From positions 1-64,000 of the forward strand of contig CAJYLQ010000017.1 of assembly GCA_913775975.1 (NCBI GenBank): a stretch of 64,000 nt of DNA, read 5' to 3'. Below the pieces are notes generated by a model. The model had not been told where the DNA came from and did not search any database. It saw only the letters and a list, made by a program, of their open reading frames with translations. Below are positions 9,369-18,698 of the stretch, one piece after another; within the stretch, counting starts at the first letter, position 1; the number at the start of each line of letters is the position of its first letter. The position numbers were made by a program, and so were the translations under genes. This DNA comes from an uncultured Sphingomonas sp. (lineage in GTDB: Bacteria > Pseudomonadota > Alphaproteobacteria > Sphingomonadales > Sphingomonadaceae).

Positions 9369-10139
9369 ATGATGTTCTCCTCGCCGGCCGGCACCCAGAG
9401 TGCGCTGTCGATCCGACTGGCCCATTATCTTTCGCTGACCGTCGAAGAGGTCGCCGCGCTCGAGGCGATGCAGGGTCCGCGCCGCCGGCTGATCGCCGGC
9501 GAGGTGCTGATCGCGACCGATGGTGCGGCCGAGTCCTTGTTCGTCGTCCAGCAGGGCTGGCTGCATTCCTCCACTCGCCCCCGCACAGGCGGGCGGCAGA
9601 TCCTGGGGTTCCACTATCCGGGTGACCTGATCGGCACGGAATCGATCGCCTGGGCGCGGGCGGCGACGGCGCTGACGGCGGTCAGCGACTGCATCGTCAC
9701 CGACGTGCCGAAGGCGGCGCTGGGAGAGTTGTTCGCCCAGCATGGCCGGCTGGCCGGGCTGCTATACGCCGTCGCGGCGGCCGAGGGGGTGGCGATGAGC
9801 GACCGGCTGACCGCGATGGGCCGGATGACGGCGATGCAGCGGCTGGCGATGCTGCTGCTCGACATCATGGCGCGGCTGCGGGTGACGGCCGGGGGCGTGA
9901 TCGACAGTTTCGATCTGCCGCTGACGCAGGCGGACCTGGGCGATGCGCTGGGGCTGACCAAGGTCCATGTGAACCGGACGCTCCGCGCCATGGAGGCCGA
10001 GGGCATGATCGCGCGAACCGGCCGCCGCGTCCGGATCTGCGACGAGGCCGCGCTGATCGCCTTTTCCGGCTTCGTCGATCGCCACGCCGTCGTCGCGACC
10101 GACTGGCTGCCCCCGCGCGCCCTGGGGGTGGCGGCGTAA
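9369..10139 (+). CDS. Crp/Fnr-family transcriptional regulator
   Basis: cNMP-binding-like beta roll and C-terminal HTH LTQADLGDALGLTKVHVNRTLRAMEAEGMI; no N-terminal FNR cysteine cluster; start may be 9357. Confidence 0.9.
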   Translation: MMFSSPAGTQSALSIRLAHYLSLTVEEVAALEAMQGPRRRLIAGEVLIATDGAAESLFVVQQGWLHSSTRPRTGGRQILGFHYPGDLIGTESIAWARAATALTAVSDCIVTDVPKAALGELFAQHGRLAGLLYAVAAAEGVAMSDRLTAMGRMTAMQRLAMLLLDIMARLRVTAGGVIDSFDLPLTQADLGDALGLTKVHVNRTLRAMEAEGMIARTGRRVRICDEAALIAFSGFVDRHAVVATDWLPPRALGVAA

Positions 10140-10204
10140 CGTTCAGTTTGGCGCAAGGGCGGATTTGCTCTACAGCCCCTAGCGACCCCCTAGAGTGGAT
10201 ATCC

Positions 10205-10933
10205 ATGCGCTTCATCGCCGGCCTGTTCGCGTTCGCTGCCTGTCTCTCCGCCGCCCCGCTTGCCGCCAAGGCGACCGCGCCGGTGCCGACGCCCGCCCCC
10301 ACCGCACCCGCTCCTCCCCCGGTCACGGACAAGGAGAATCTGTGGTTGCTCGACCTGTCGACCGGCGGGCGGGTGACGATCTGGCTGCGGCCCGATGCCG
10401 CGCCGCAGATGGTGAAGCGGATCAAGACGCTGACCCGCCAGCACTTCTATGACGGGCTGGCCTTCCACCGCGTGATCGACGGCTTCATGGCGCAGGGCGG
10501 CGATCCGAAGGGTGACGGCACCGGCGGGTCCGACCTGCCGAACGTGCCGGCGGAGTTCAACTGGCTGCCGCATACGCGCGGCGCCGTCTCCGCCGCCCGT
10601 GCGGACGACAAGGACAGCGCGAACAGCCAGTTCTTCATCGTCTTCATGCCGCGCCTGCAACTCGACAAGAAGTACACGGTGTTCGGCCGCGTGATCGACG
10701 GAATGAAGTATGTCGACGCGATCGAGCGGGGCGAGCCGCCGACGAATCCGTCGCGCGTGCTGCACGCCTATATCGCATCGGACAATCCGCCTGCCTACAC
10801 GCCCGCGCCGCCCCCGCCGCCCGCCGATCTCGGCGCCCCGGTGACGCTGCCGGGGACGGGCAAGCCGGCGGGCACCGCCGCGCCGAAGCGGGTCGTGCCC
10901 GCACCGGCGAAGAAGGCGCAGTCCCGCCGTTGA
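10205..10933 (+). CDS. Secreted cyclophilin-type peptidyl-prolyl isomerase
   Basis: [34 protein letters not shown]; signal peptide; Pro-rich tail. Confidence 0.93.
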   Translation: MRFIAGLFAFAACLSAAPLAAKATAPVPTPAPTAPAPPPVTDKENLWLLDLSTGGRVTIWLRPDAAPQMVKRIKTLTRQHFYDGLAFHRVIDGFMAQGGDPKGDGTGGSDLPNVPAEFNWLPHTRGAVSAARADDKDSANSQFFIVFMPRLQLDKKYTVFGRVIDGMKYVDAIERGEPPTNPSRVLHAYIASDNPPAYTPAPPPPPADLGAPVTLPGTGKPAGTAAPKRVVPAPAKKAQSRR

Positions 10934-11964
10934 AGGTCGACCTTTTCGATTTCGACCTGCCGACGGACCGTATCGCGCTGCACCCCGCCGCGCCACGCGA
11001 CGCGGCCCGGATGCTCGTGCTGGAGGGCGCGGAAACCCGCGATGCCGGGGTTCGCGACCTGCCCGATTGTCTGCGGCCGGGCGATTGCCTGGTCTTCAAC
11101 GATACGCGCGTCATCCCGGCGCAGCTTGAGGGGCTGCGCGGCGCCGCCCGCATCGCCGCCACGCTGCACAAGCGGGAGGGGCCACGCCGCTGGCGCGCCT
11201 TCGTGCGCGGCGCGAAGCGGTTGCATGACGGCGATGTGATCGACTTCGGCGCCGACGTCACCGCGACCAGCACGGAACGCGGCGAGGATGGCAGCTGGGC
11301 GCTCGACTTCGCCGGCGACGAACCGGTGGAGCTGCTGCTCGAGCGCGCCGGTCGAATGCCGCTGCCGCCCTACATCGCGCAGAAGCGTGGGATCGCCGAC
11401 AGCGACGCCAGCGACTATCAGACGATGTTCGCCAACGAGCCGGGCGCGGTCGCGGCACCCACCGCGGCGCTGCACTTCACGCCGGGCCTGCTCGATGCGC
11501 TGACCGCGGCCGGGATCGGGCACGAGACGCTGACGCTGCATGTCGGCGCGGGCACGTTCCTGCCGGTAAAGGCCGACGATACCGATGACCACCGGATGCA
11601 CGCCGAATGGGGCCGCATCGACGCCGCCACGGCCGACCGCCTCAACGCGGTGCGGGCTCGCGGCGGCCGGCTGATCGCGGTCGGCACCACCTCGCTGCGG
11701 CTGCTGGAGAGCGCGGCCGGTGAGGACGACCGGATCATGCCGTTCGAAGGAGACACCGCGATATTCATCACCCCCGGCTATCGCTTTCGCGCGCTTGACG
11801 GGCTGATGACCAATTTCCACCTGCCGCGCTCGACATTGTTCATGCTGGTATCGGCGCTGATGGGACGGGAGCGGATGCAGGCCGCCTATGCCCATGCCAT
11901 CGCGGGGGGCTATCGCTTCTACTCCTATGGCGACGCATCGCTGCTGTTGCCGGAGCGCGCATGA
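10930..11964 (+). CDS. queA: S-adenosylmethionine:tRNA ribosyltransferase-isomerase
   Basis: [45 protein letters not shown] start overlapping upstream stop. Confidence 0.96.
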   Translation: MKVDLFDFDLPTDRIALHPAAPRDAARMLVLEGAETRDAGVRDLPDCLRPGDCLVFNDTRVIPAQLEGLRGAARIAATLHKREGPRRWRAFVRGAKRLHDGDVIDFGADVTATSTERGEDGSWALDFAGDEPVELLLERAGRMPLPPYIAQKRGIADSDASDYQTMFANEPGAVAAPTAALHFTPGLLDALTAAGIGHETLTLHVGAGTFLPVKADDTDDHRMHAEWGRIDAATADRLNAVRARGGRLIAVGTTSLRLLESAAGEDDRIMPFEGDTAIFITPGYRFRALDGLMTNFHLPRSTLFMLVSALMGRERMQAAYAHAIAGGYRFYSYGDASLLLPERA

Positions 11965-12476
11965 TGATCCTGCTCGCGCTGCTGCTCCAGGCGGCCAGCC
12001 CGCCCGACAATAGCGACATCCTCGTCACCGCGCCGCCCAAGCCCTTCGGACAGGCGCCCGCGACGATGGTGGTGGAGCCGGTGGCAATGATGATCGCCGC
12101 CTGCGACGCGGACAATGACGGAGAGACGCTTCGCAGCGAGATGATCGCCTGCGTCCGCCATTCCTATGAGACGATAGACACGGCTCATGCCGGCACTATC
12201 GGCTATATCCAGTTCGCCGATTGGGCGGAGAAGTGGCTGGGCGACCGCAACGCGCTGCCCAGTCCGTTCGACGTCGACACCAATGGCGACAATCGCATCA
12301 CGCTGGACGAGCTGCAGGCGCATTTCTCCAAGCTCTTCTCCCGCTTCGATCGCAATCACGACGGCGCGATCAGCCGGGCGGAGACGCTGACGATCCGTAC
12401 CGCACCGGCCGACGCCAACGGCCCCGTCGCGCCGCGCCCGCCCTTTGGCGGCAAACCGCAGAAGGACCGGCGATGA
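11961..12476 (+). CDS. EF-hand domain protein
   Basis: [13 protein letters not shown] and [12 protein letters not shown] calcium-loop motifs, N-terminal signal. Confidence 0.85.
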   Translation: MMILLALLLQAASPPDNSDILVTAPPKPFGQAPATMVVEPVAMMIAACDADNDGETLRSEMIACVRHSYETIDTAHAGTIGYIQFADWAEKWLGDRNALPSPFDVDTNGDNRITLDELQAHFSKLFSRFDRNHDGAISRAETLTIRTAPADANGPVAPRPPFGGKPQKDRR

Positions 12477-13615
12477 CCGCCTCCGCCAGCCGCCCGCGTT
12501 TCGACTTCACCATCGCCGCCACCGACGGGCCTGCGCGAACCGGCCAGATCGCGATGGAGCGGGGCGTCATTCGTACGCCCGCCTTCATGCCGGTCGGCAC
12601 CGCCGCCACGGTGAAGGCGATGAAGCCCGGCGATGTCGAGCGCGCGGGCGCGGACATCATTCTGGGCAATACCTATCACCTGATGCTGCGCCCCGGCGCG
12701 GAGCGGGTGGCGCGGCTGGGCGGGCTGCACGGCTTCATGGGCTGGAACCGGCCGATCCTGACCGATTCCGGCGGCTATCAGGTGATGAGCCTGGCCGAGT
12801 TGACGAAGCGGTCGGAGGATGGCGTCGCGTTCAAGAGCCATCTCGACGGCAGCCGCCACCTGCTGTCGCCCGAGCGCTCGATCGAGATCCAGCGGCTGCT
12901 CGGTTCGAACATCGTCATGGCGTTCGACGAACTTGTGCCGACCACCTCCACGCCGGAGGTGCAGGCCGCCGCGATGGAGCGGTCGATGCGCTGGGCGCGG
13001 CGCAGCCGCGCGGCCTTCGATGCGGGCGGCGACCATGCGGCGCGCAACGCGATCTTCGGCATCCAGCAGGGCGCGCTGGACGAACGATTGCGCAAGGCGT
13101 CCGCCGATGCGCTGATCGATATCGGGTTCGACGGTTATGCCGTCGGCGGCCTTGCGGTCGGTGAGGGGCAGGAGGCGATGTTCGGCTGCCTCGACTTCGC
13201 GCCCGGCCAGCTGCCTGCGGAAAAGCCGCGCTATCTGATGGGCGTCGGCAAGCCGACCGATATCGTGGGCGCGGTGGAGCGCGGGATCGACATGTTCGAC
13301 TGCGTGCTGCCCACCCGGTCCGGGCGGACCGGCCAGGCCTTCACGCGCGGCGGCCCGATCAATATCCGGAATGCCCGCTTCGCCGAGGATCAGGGACCGC
13401 TCGATCCCGCCTGCGACTGCCCGGTCTGCGCGACGTGGAGCCGCGCGTATCTGCATCACCTCGTCCGAGCGGGCGAGATCCTGGGCGCGATGCTGATGAC
13501 CGAGCACAACATTCGCTTCTATGAAGCGTTGATGGCGGACCTGCGGGCGGCCATCGCCGAAGGCCGGCTGACCGCATTCGCCAACGGCTTCCGCACCTCT
13601 TACACGGGCGGATGA
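12473..13615 (+). CDS. tgt: tRNA-guanine transglycosylase
   Basis: [32 protein letters not shown], zinc motif CDCPVC...H; start placed at ATGACC within the longer ORF. Confidence 0.97.
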   Translation: MTASASRPRFDFTIAATDGPARTGQIAMERGVIRTPAFMPVGTAATVKAMKPGDVERAGADIILGNTYHLMLRPGAERVARLGGLHGFMGWNRPILTDSGGYQVMSLAELTKRSEDGVAFKSHLDGSRHLLSPERSIEIQRLLGSNIVMAFDELVPTTSTPEVQAAAMERSMRWARRSRAAFDAGGDHAARNAIFGIQQGALDERLRKASADALIDIGFDGYAVGGLAVGEGQEAMFGCLDFAPGQLPAEKPRYLMGVGKPTDIVGAVERGIDMFDCVLPTRSGRTGQAFTRGGPINIRNARFAEDQGPLDPACDCPVCATWSRAYLHHLVRAGEILGAMLMTEHNIRFYEALMADLRAAIAEGRLTAFANGFRTSYTGG

Positions 13616-13626
13616 GGAGAGACACT

Positions 13627-13830
13627 GTGACCGATACGACCGACGACACCCCGAACGAAATCCTGGCCGCCGCCAAGGAAGCCAAGCACAGCGCGGAGGC
13701 CGCCGCGAAGGCCGCCGTCGATCATGCCCGCCGCTGGCCGCTCGGCCGTATCGGGCTGGGCGTCGGGATCGGGTCCGCGGCGGTTGCCGCCGCCGTACTC
13801 TACGCCAACCGGAAGCGCGACGGGAAGTGA
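13627..13830 (+). CDS. Small single-TM hypothetical protein
   Basis: GTG start preceded by AGGAGA; alternative ATG at 13612; one C-terminal TM segment. Confidence 0.65.
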   Translation: MTDTTDDTPNEILAAAKEAKHSAEAAAKAAVDHARRWPLGRIGLGVGIGSAAVAAAVLYANRKRDGK

Positions 13831-16703
13831 CCCGCGCCTTCATCGCGGCGCTGCTCGCCGCCGCCGCGCCCGCGCCGCTGATGGCCGGTGCGCCGGCGAC
13901 GGCGCCCGCCGCGATGAAGCCCCAGGCCTTTACCGAACGCACGCTTCCTAACGGACTGCGCGTCTTCGCCATCCGCGACACCACGACGCCCAATGTCACG
14001 GTGCAGGTCTGGTACAATGTCGGCGGCCGCGACGATCCGCGCGGGCGATCGGGCTTCGCGCACCTGTTCGAACATCTGATGTTCAAGGCGACGCGCAACC
14101 TGGTCCCCGAACAGATGGACCGGCTGACCGAGGATGTCGGCGGCTTCAACAACGCGTCGACCGGCGACGACTATACCAACTATTACGAGGTCGTGCCCGC
14201 GAACCACCTGCAAAGGCTGCTGTTCGCCGAAGCGGACCGGATGGCTTCGCTGGTCGTCGATCCCGCCAGCTTCGCATCCGAGCGGGAGGTGGTGAAGGAG
14301 GAATATCGCCAGGGCCTCGCCCGCCCCTATGGCAAGCTGTTCCAGACCGACCTGCCCGCGATCAGCTACACCCGCCACCCCTATGCGCGGGGCGTGATCG
14401 GTGACGTGGCGAACCTGGATGCGGCGACGATCGACGATGTCCGCGCCTTTCACGCGACCTATTACCGGCCCGACAATGCGGTGCTGGTCGTCGCGGGCAA
14501 TTTCGATCCGGCGCAGCTCGATCGCTGGATCGACGAGTATTTCGGGCCGATCAAGCGCCCCGCCGGCACCATCCCGCGCGTGACCGTGACGGAGCCGCCG
14601 CGCACCGCACCGATCCTCCGTACCGTCCATGAGCCGGGGACGCCGCTCCCCGCCGTCGTCATCAGCTGGCAGCTGCCGCCCGCGCGCGATGCGGACGTCC
14701 CCGCGCTTCAGGTCCTCGATGCCATTTTGGCGACGGGCGAGCATTCGCGGCTGTACGACAGCCTCGTCTATCGCAGCCAGATCGCGACGAGTGCGGCGAC
14801 CGCGCTGGATTTGCGCGCCGGCACCGGCATGTATGCGGCCTATGCGATCCTGGCGGGCGGCAAGACCGCCGCCGCAGGCGAGGCTGCGCTCCGGCGGGAA
14901 GTCGCCCGGCTGCGCCACACGCCCGTGACCGCCGCCGAGCTTGCCGAGGCGAAGAACGAGCTGACCACCGCCGCGCTGCGCGGACGCGAGACGATCGACG
15001 GCCGCGCCTCACAACTCGCCAGCGACGTGTTGCTGACCGGCGACCCGCGCGCCAGCGAGCGACAGCTGGCGGCGATCGGCCAGGTGACGATCGCCGACGT
15101 GCAACGCGTCGCGCGCCGCTACCTTACCGACGCGCAGTCCGCCGCGATCCGCTACCTGCCCGCCGCCCCGGGCACTGCGGGGGAAACGGTGGCCGTCGCT
15201 TCGAGCGTCGTCACCGCGCCCCTGACCGTGCCGGCGGACGTGCCCGTGATCGTCCCCGCGAGCGCAGCGGAACGGATCGCCCCACCCGCGCCGGGCCCCG
15301 CCATCGCCGCCACCCCGCCCCGGATCGACGAGCAGACGCTGCCCAACGGCCTGCGCATCGTAACGGTCGAACGGCACGATCTGCCGCTGGTCACGGCGGT
15401 GATCGTGGCCGAAGGCGGCGGCAGCGGCGATCGCCCGGGCCGCGCGGGCACCGCCTCGCTTGCCGCCTCGCTGATGACGAAGGGCACGGCGACGCGCTCT
15501 GCCACCGACATCGCGCGCCAGATCGAGGCCTTGGGCGGCAGCATCGCCAGTGGCGCGGACCGCGACGGCAGCTCGGTCAGCATCGCGGTCACGTCCGCCG
15601 AACTTCCCCGGGCGATGCCGATCCTGGCCGATGTCGTGATGCACCCTGCCTTCGCGGCCGATGAGCTGGAACGTCTGCGGACGCAGGCGATCGACGGCAC
15701 CACCGTCGCTTTGAAGGATGGGCCGCAACTCGCCGCGCTGGTCGCCGGCCGCGCGGTGTTCGGCACCGGCCCCTATGCCGCACCCGCCGACGGCACGCCC
15801 GCATCGCTCGCCGCGATCACGCGCGCAGACGTGACGGGCGCGTGGCAACGGATCTGGGCGCCGGGCCGCGCCTCGCTGGTGATGGTGGGCGACGTGACGC
15901 CCGCCATGGCGCACACGCTGGCGGAGCGCGCGCTGGGCGACTGGCGCGGCACACCCGTGACGCCGCTACCCGCGCCCGCGCCCTTCCCCGCCCCGCGCGC
16001 CATCCTGATCGACATGCCGGAGGCGGCGCAGGCAGCGGTCATCGTCGCCCGTCCGGGCATCGCGCGAACCGATCCGCGCTATTATGCGCTCAGTCTCGCA
16101 AACACGGTGCTGGGCGGCGGCTTTTCGTCACGGCTCAATCAGGAAATCCGCATCCGGCGTGGCCTGGCCTATGGCGCCTCGTCCAGCGTCCAGGCCCGGC
16201 GCCTGCCCGGCAGCGTCGTCGCGCAGACGCGAACGCGCAATCCGGCGGCGGCAGAAGCGACCGGGCTGATCATAGCGGAGATGCGGCGGATGGGTGCGGC
16301 GGCCGTGCCGCCGGCGGAACTCGACACGCGAAAGGCGGTGCTGACCGGCGGCTTTGGCCGGGCGATCGAGACGAACGACGGCATGGCCGGCCTGATCGCC
16401 GACCAGCTGGAGGGCGGGGTGCCACTGGCTGAAATTGCCGGCTATCCGGCACGGATCGCGGCGGTCGACCCGCAAGCGGTGCAGGGGGTAGCGCGCGACC
16501 TCCTCGACCCGACGCCTGCCAGCATCGTCGTCGTCGGGGATGCGCGGCAGTTCGCCGAACCGCTGCGCGCCCTCTATCCCGCGCTGGAGGTCATACCCGA
16601 GGCGGCGCTGGATCTCGACAGCCCGACCCTTCGCCGCCCCGTGTCGGCGCTTACCAGCGGCGCGTCTGACCGTCGTTCTTCTGGAACCGCACCCGCGCGC
16701 TGA
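13827..16703 (+). CDS. M16 family zinc metallopeptidase, two-domain, secreted
   Basis: GFAHLFEHLMFKAT (HxxEH) and a second inactive M16 domain; signal peptide. Confidence 0.95.
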   Translation: MTRAFIAALLAAAAPAPLMAGAPATAPAAMKPQAFTERTLPNGLRVFAIRDTTTPNVTVQVWYNVGGRDDPRGRSGFAHLFEHLMFKATRNLVPEQMDRLTEDVGGFNNASTGDDYTNYYEVVPANHLQRLLFAEADRMASLVVDPASFASEREVVKEEYRQGLARPYGKLFQTDLPAISYTRHPYARGVIGDVANLDAATIDDVRAFHATYYRPDNAVLVVAGNFDPAQLDRWIDEYFGPIKRPAGTIPRVTVTEPPRTAPILRTVHEPGTPLPAVVISWQLPPARDADVPALQVLDAILATGEHSRLYDSLVYRSQIATSAATALDLRAGTGMYAAYAILAGGKTAAAGEAALRREVARLRHTPVTAAELAEAKNELTTAALRGRETIDGRASQLASDVLLTGDPRASERQLAAIGQVTIADVQRVARRYLTDAQSAAIRYLPAAPGTAGETVAVASSVVTAPLTVPADVPVIVPASAAERIAPPAPGPAIAATPPRIDEQTLPNGLRIVTVERHDLPLVTAVIVAEGGGSGDRPGRAGTASLAASLMTKGTATRSATDIARQIEALGGSIASGADRDGSSVSIAVTSAELPRAMPILADVVMHPAFAADELERLRTQAIDGTTVALKDGPQLAALVAGRAVFGTGPYAAPADGTPASLAAITRADVTGAWQRIWAPGRASLVMVGDVTPAMAHTLAERALGDWRGTPVTPLPAPAPFPAPRAILIDMPEAAQAAVIVARPGIARTDPRYYALSLANTVLGGGFSSRLNQEIRIRRGLAYGASSSVQARRLPGSVVAQTRTRNPAAAEATGLIIAEMRRMGAAAVPPAELDTRKAVLTGGFGRAIETNDGMAGLIADQLEGGVPLAEIAGYPARIAAVDPQAVQGVARDLLDPTPASIVVVGDARQFAEPLRALYPALEVIPEAALDLDSPTLRRPVSALTSGASDRRSSGTAPAR

Positions 16704-16969
16704 GCGCATCGTAGCGGCGGTTTAGATCGTCCCGCTCGCGACGGCTGAGCCCGTCGGCGCGATAGCGCGCCTCCAGCCGGGTCAGCTGACGGTATTCGGC
16801 GGTCAGGCGCCGCGCCTCCGGCCGAGTGAGGCGGCCGGAGCGGACGCCCTGCTCGATCCGTGCGTCAAGGTTCGCCTGGCGTTGCGCAACCGGCTGCCAC
16901 CGCTGCGCATCGGCCATGGCGGGCATCGCGGTGGCGGCGATGGCAAGGGCGAGGGTAAAGGTCTTCATG
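16651..16969 (-). CDS. Periplasmic hypothetical protein, charged/helical
   Basis: MKTFTLALAIAATAMPAMADAQR signal peptide; start placed at the internal Met. Confidence 0.7.
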
Positions 16970-17095
16970 GTTTCTACTCCCGGTTCGGCCACCGGCGGCG
17001 GCCCTGAACGATAGATGGGCGCGGGGTGTAACCGGCATGTCGCGCCGGCCCCGAAAAACTGTCACGATCGGTCGCAAGGACGTTGGGATCGTTCA

Positions 17096-17120
17096 GGAAC
17101 GGTGATGGAGGGCACTCGTT
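17096..17120 (+). promoter_or_regulatory. EcfG-type general-stress promoter
   Basis: GGAAC-N16-CGTT, with AGGAGA ribosome site and ATG at 17144 downstream. Confidence 0.7.
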
Positions 17121-17143
17121 CGAACCGGACAGGAGAGCGCAAG

Positions 17144-17299
17144 ATGACCGATCAGCAGAAGACACCGACGACCGAAACCGACCGCCCCAATCTGTCGACC
17201 GAACACCAGAAAGAGGGCGACGCCCGGCGGCCAAGCGACACGCTGGACAAGGACCGGCCGCAAAATCAGACGATCACGCGAAAGACATCGCTGACGTAA
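17144..17299 (+). CDS. Small hydrophilic stress-type protein (51 aa)
   Basis: MTDQQKTPTTETDRPNLSTEHQKEGDARRPSDTLDKDRPQNQTITRKTSLT; good SD and EcfG-type promoter. Confidence 0.7.
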   Translation: MTDQQKTPTTETDRPNLSTEHQKEGDARRPSDTLDKDRPQNQTITRKTSLT

Positions 17300-17304
17300 C
17301 GAAG

Positions 17305-17335
17305 GCGGAGCGGACGCCAACGGCGTCCGCTCCGC
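17305..17335. terminator. Terminator hairpin between convergent genes
   Basis: Perfect 14-bp stem GCGGAGCGGACGCC / GGCGTCCGCTCCGC, loop AAC. Confidence 0.7.
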
Positions 17336-17343
17336 TATCCGGA

Positions 17344-17763
17344 TCAGCGGCAGCGCACGTTGTTGCGGTCGATCTCCCGCCCGGCCAGCGCGCCCGCCGC
17401 GCCGCCCAGCACGGTGCCGAGCAGACCTGAGCCGCCGGGGGCGATGATGTTGCCGAGCACGCCGCCCGCGACACCGCCGACGATCAGGCCCGTGGTGCCG
17501 TCCGGCCGGCGGCAATAGTAATTGCCGTTCTGTCCCCGATAGATACGATCGCGGCGCGACAGGCGGCGCTCCTGATAGCGGGGATCATCGACATAGTAGC
17601 GATCGGCGTAATACCCGCCATAAGCCGGGTCGGCGCGGTTGTAGTCGTAGCCGCGATACGACGCATAGCGCGGGTCCGCGCCATAGCCGTAGCCATCGCC
17701 GGCACAACCGGAAACGGCGGTCAGCGCGGCGAGGGCGGCGGCGGTGAGGGCAGGCATACGCAT
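17344..17763 (-). CDS. Glycine-zipper 2TM-domain lipoprotein-like protein
   Basis: Lipobox-like TAVSGCAGDG, Tyr-rich middle, GLIVGGVAGGVLGNIIAPGGSGLLGTVLGGAAGALAG. Confidence 0.85.
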   Translation of the reverse strand: MRMPALTAAALAALTAVSGCAGDGYGYGADPRYASYRGYDYNRADPAYGGYYADRYYVDDPRYQERRLSRRDRIYRGQNGNYYCRRPDGTTGLIVGGVAGGVLGNIIAPGGSGLLGTVLGGAAGALAGREIDRNNVRCR

Positions 17764-17824
17764 CGGGGGTTCCTCTCCTGTTGAAAGACTGCGCCACCAA
17801 TGCGCGACCGATCGCGAAGTTGCC

Positions 17825-18250
17825 TCAGGTCAGGTTTGCCGTCAGCGTGATCTCTGCGTTCAACAGCTTGGAGATCGGGCAGTTCGCCTTCGCATCCTGC
17901 GCGATCCGATCGAATTCGGCCTTCTCGATCCCCGGCACGCTGGCGGTGAGCGTGAGGTCGGAGCGCGTGACCTTGAAGCCGTCACCGTCCTTTTCCAGCT
18001 TCACAGCCGCCTTCGTCTCCAGCGTGCCGTCGCTGTGGCCGGCGCCCGCGAGCGCGAAGGACAGCGCCATGGTGAAGCAGCTGGCGTGCGCGGCGGCGAT
18101 CAGCTCTTCGGGGTTGGTGCCGGGTTCGTCCTCGAACCGGGTGTTGAAGCCATAGGGGCTGTCGGCCAGCACGCCCGACTGGGTGCTGACATGGCCCTTG
18201 CCGTCCTTGCCGAGGCCCTCATAGCGGGCGGAGCCGGTACGCGTCGTCAT
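17825..18250 (-). CDS. OsmC family peroxiredoxin
   Basis: GTNPEELIAAAHASCFTMALSFAL and CPISKLL cysteine motifs. Confidence 0.93.
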   Translation of the reverse strand: MTTRTGSARYEGLGKDGKGHVSTQSGVLADSPYGFNTRFEDEPGTNPEELIAAAHASCFTMALSFALAGAGHSDGTLETKAAVKLEKDGDGFKVTRSDLTLTASVPGIEKAEFDRIAQDAKANCPISKLLNAEITLTANLT

Positions 18251-18262
18251 CGCAAAATCTCC

Positions 18263-18628
18263 TTACTGGATCGTGGTGCCGCGATCGGCGGCGAAGCCGG
18301 GCGCGTGGCCGGTGGCGGGGCGCAGCGATTCGCGCAGTTCCGGCGGGACCGGCGCGGTCGGATCGGGGCGAAAGGCGTCGGGCGCGCGGTTCGTGCCCGG
18401 CACCGGCGCGTCGGCGGCGAGATCGGGGGCGGCGTGTTCGGCCGGGTTGGCGCGCGCGCGGCGGCGGGTGAATACCACCGCAAGCGCCGCCGCACCCAGC
18501 GCGACCGCCGCGCCGGCGGCGGCGATCAGCTGTACGCCCGCCGTACGATCGCGATAGGGCGCGCCGTTGATCAGCGCCTTGTCGCCCTTGCGATGCTTGC
18601 GACCCGGTTTGTGAGGATTCGCCATCAT
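18263..18628 (-). CDS. Hypothetical membrane-anchored protein upstream of osmC
   Basis: MMANPHKPGRKHRKGDKALINGAPYRDRTAGVQLIAAAGAAVALGAAALAVVF; SD GGACAGG before start. Confidence 0.65.
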   Translation of the reverse strand: MMANPHKPGRKHRKGDKALINGAPYRDRTAGVQLIAAAGAAVALGAAALAVVFTRRRARANPAEHAAPDLAADAPVPGTNRAPDAFRPDPTAPVPPELRESLRPATGHAPGFAADRGTTIQ

Positions 18629-18654
18629 CCTGTCCTTTGTTGTCCGGCGCACCC

Positions 18655-18680
18655 AACGGCGGAAGCGGCAGGCCCGTTCC
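18655..18680 (-). promoter_or_regulatory. EcfG-type general-stress promoter for hypothetical-osmC operon
   Basis: Minus strand GGAAC-N17-CGTT about 27 nt upstream of the start codon. Confidence 0.7.
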
Positions 18681-18698
18681 CATCGGGAGAACGGATCA

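Noticed and set aside
9369-10139. The Crp/Fnr protein as the FNR that binds the cyo anaerobox
   Set aside because: Lacks the N-terminal Fe-S cysteines and its recognition helix (TKVHVNRTLR) departs from the FNR ExxSR pattern; no basis to link them.
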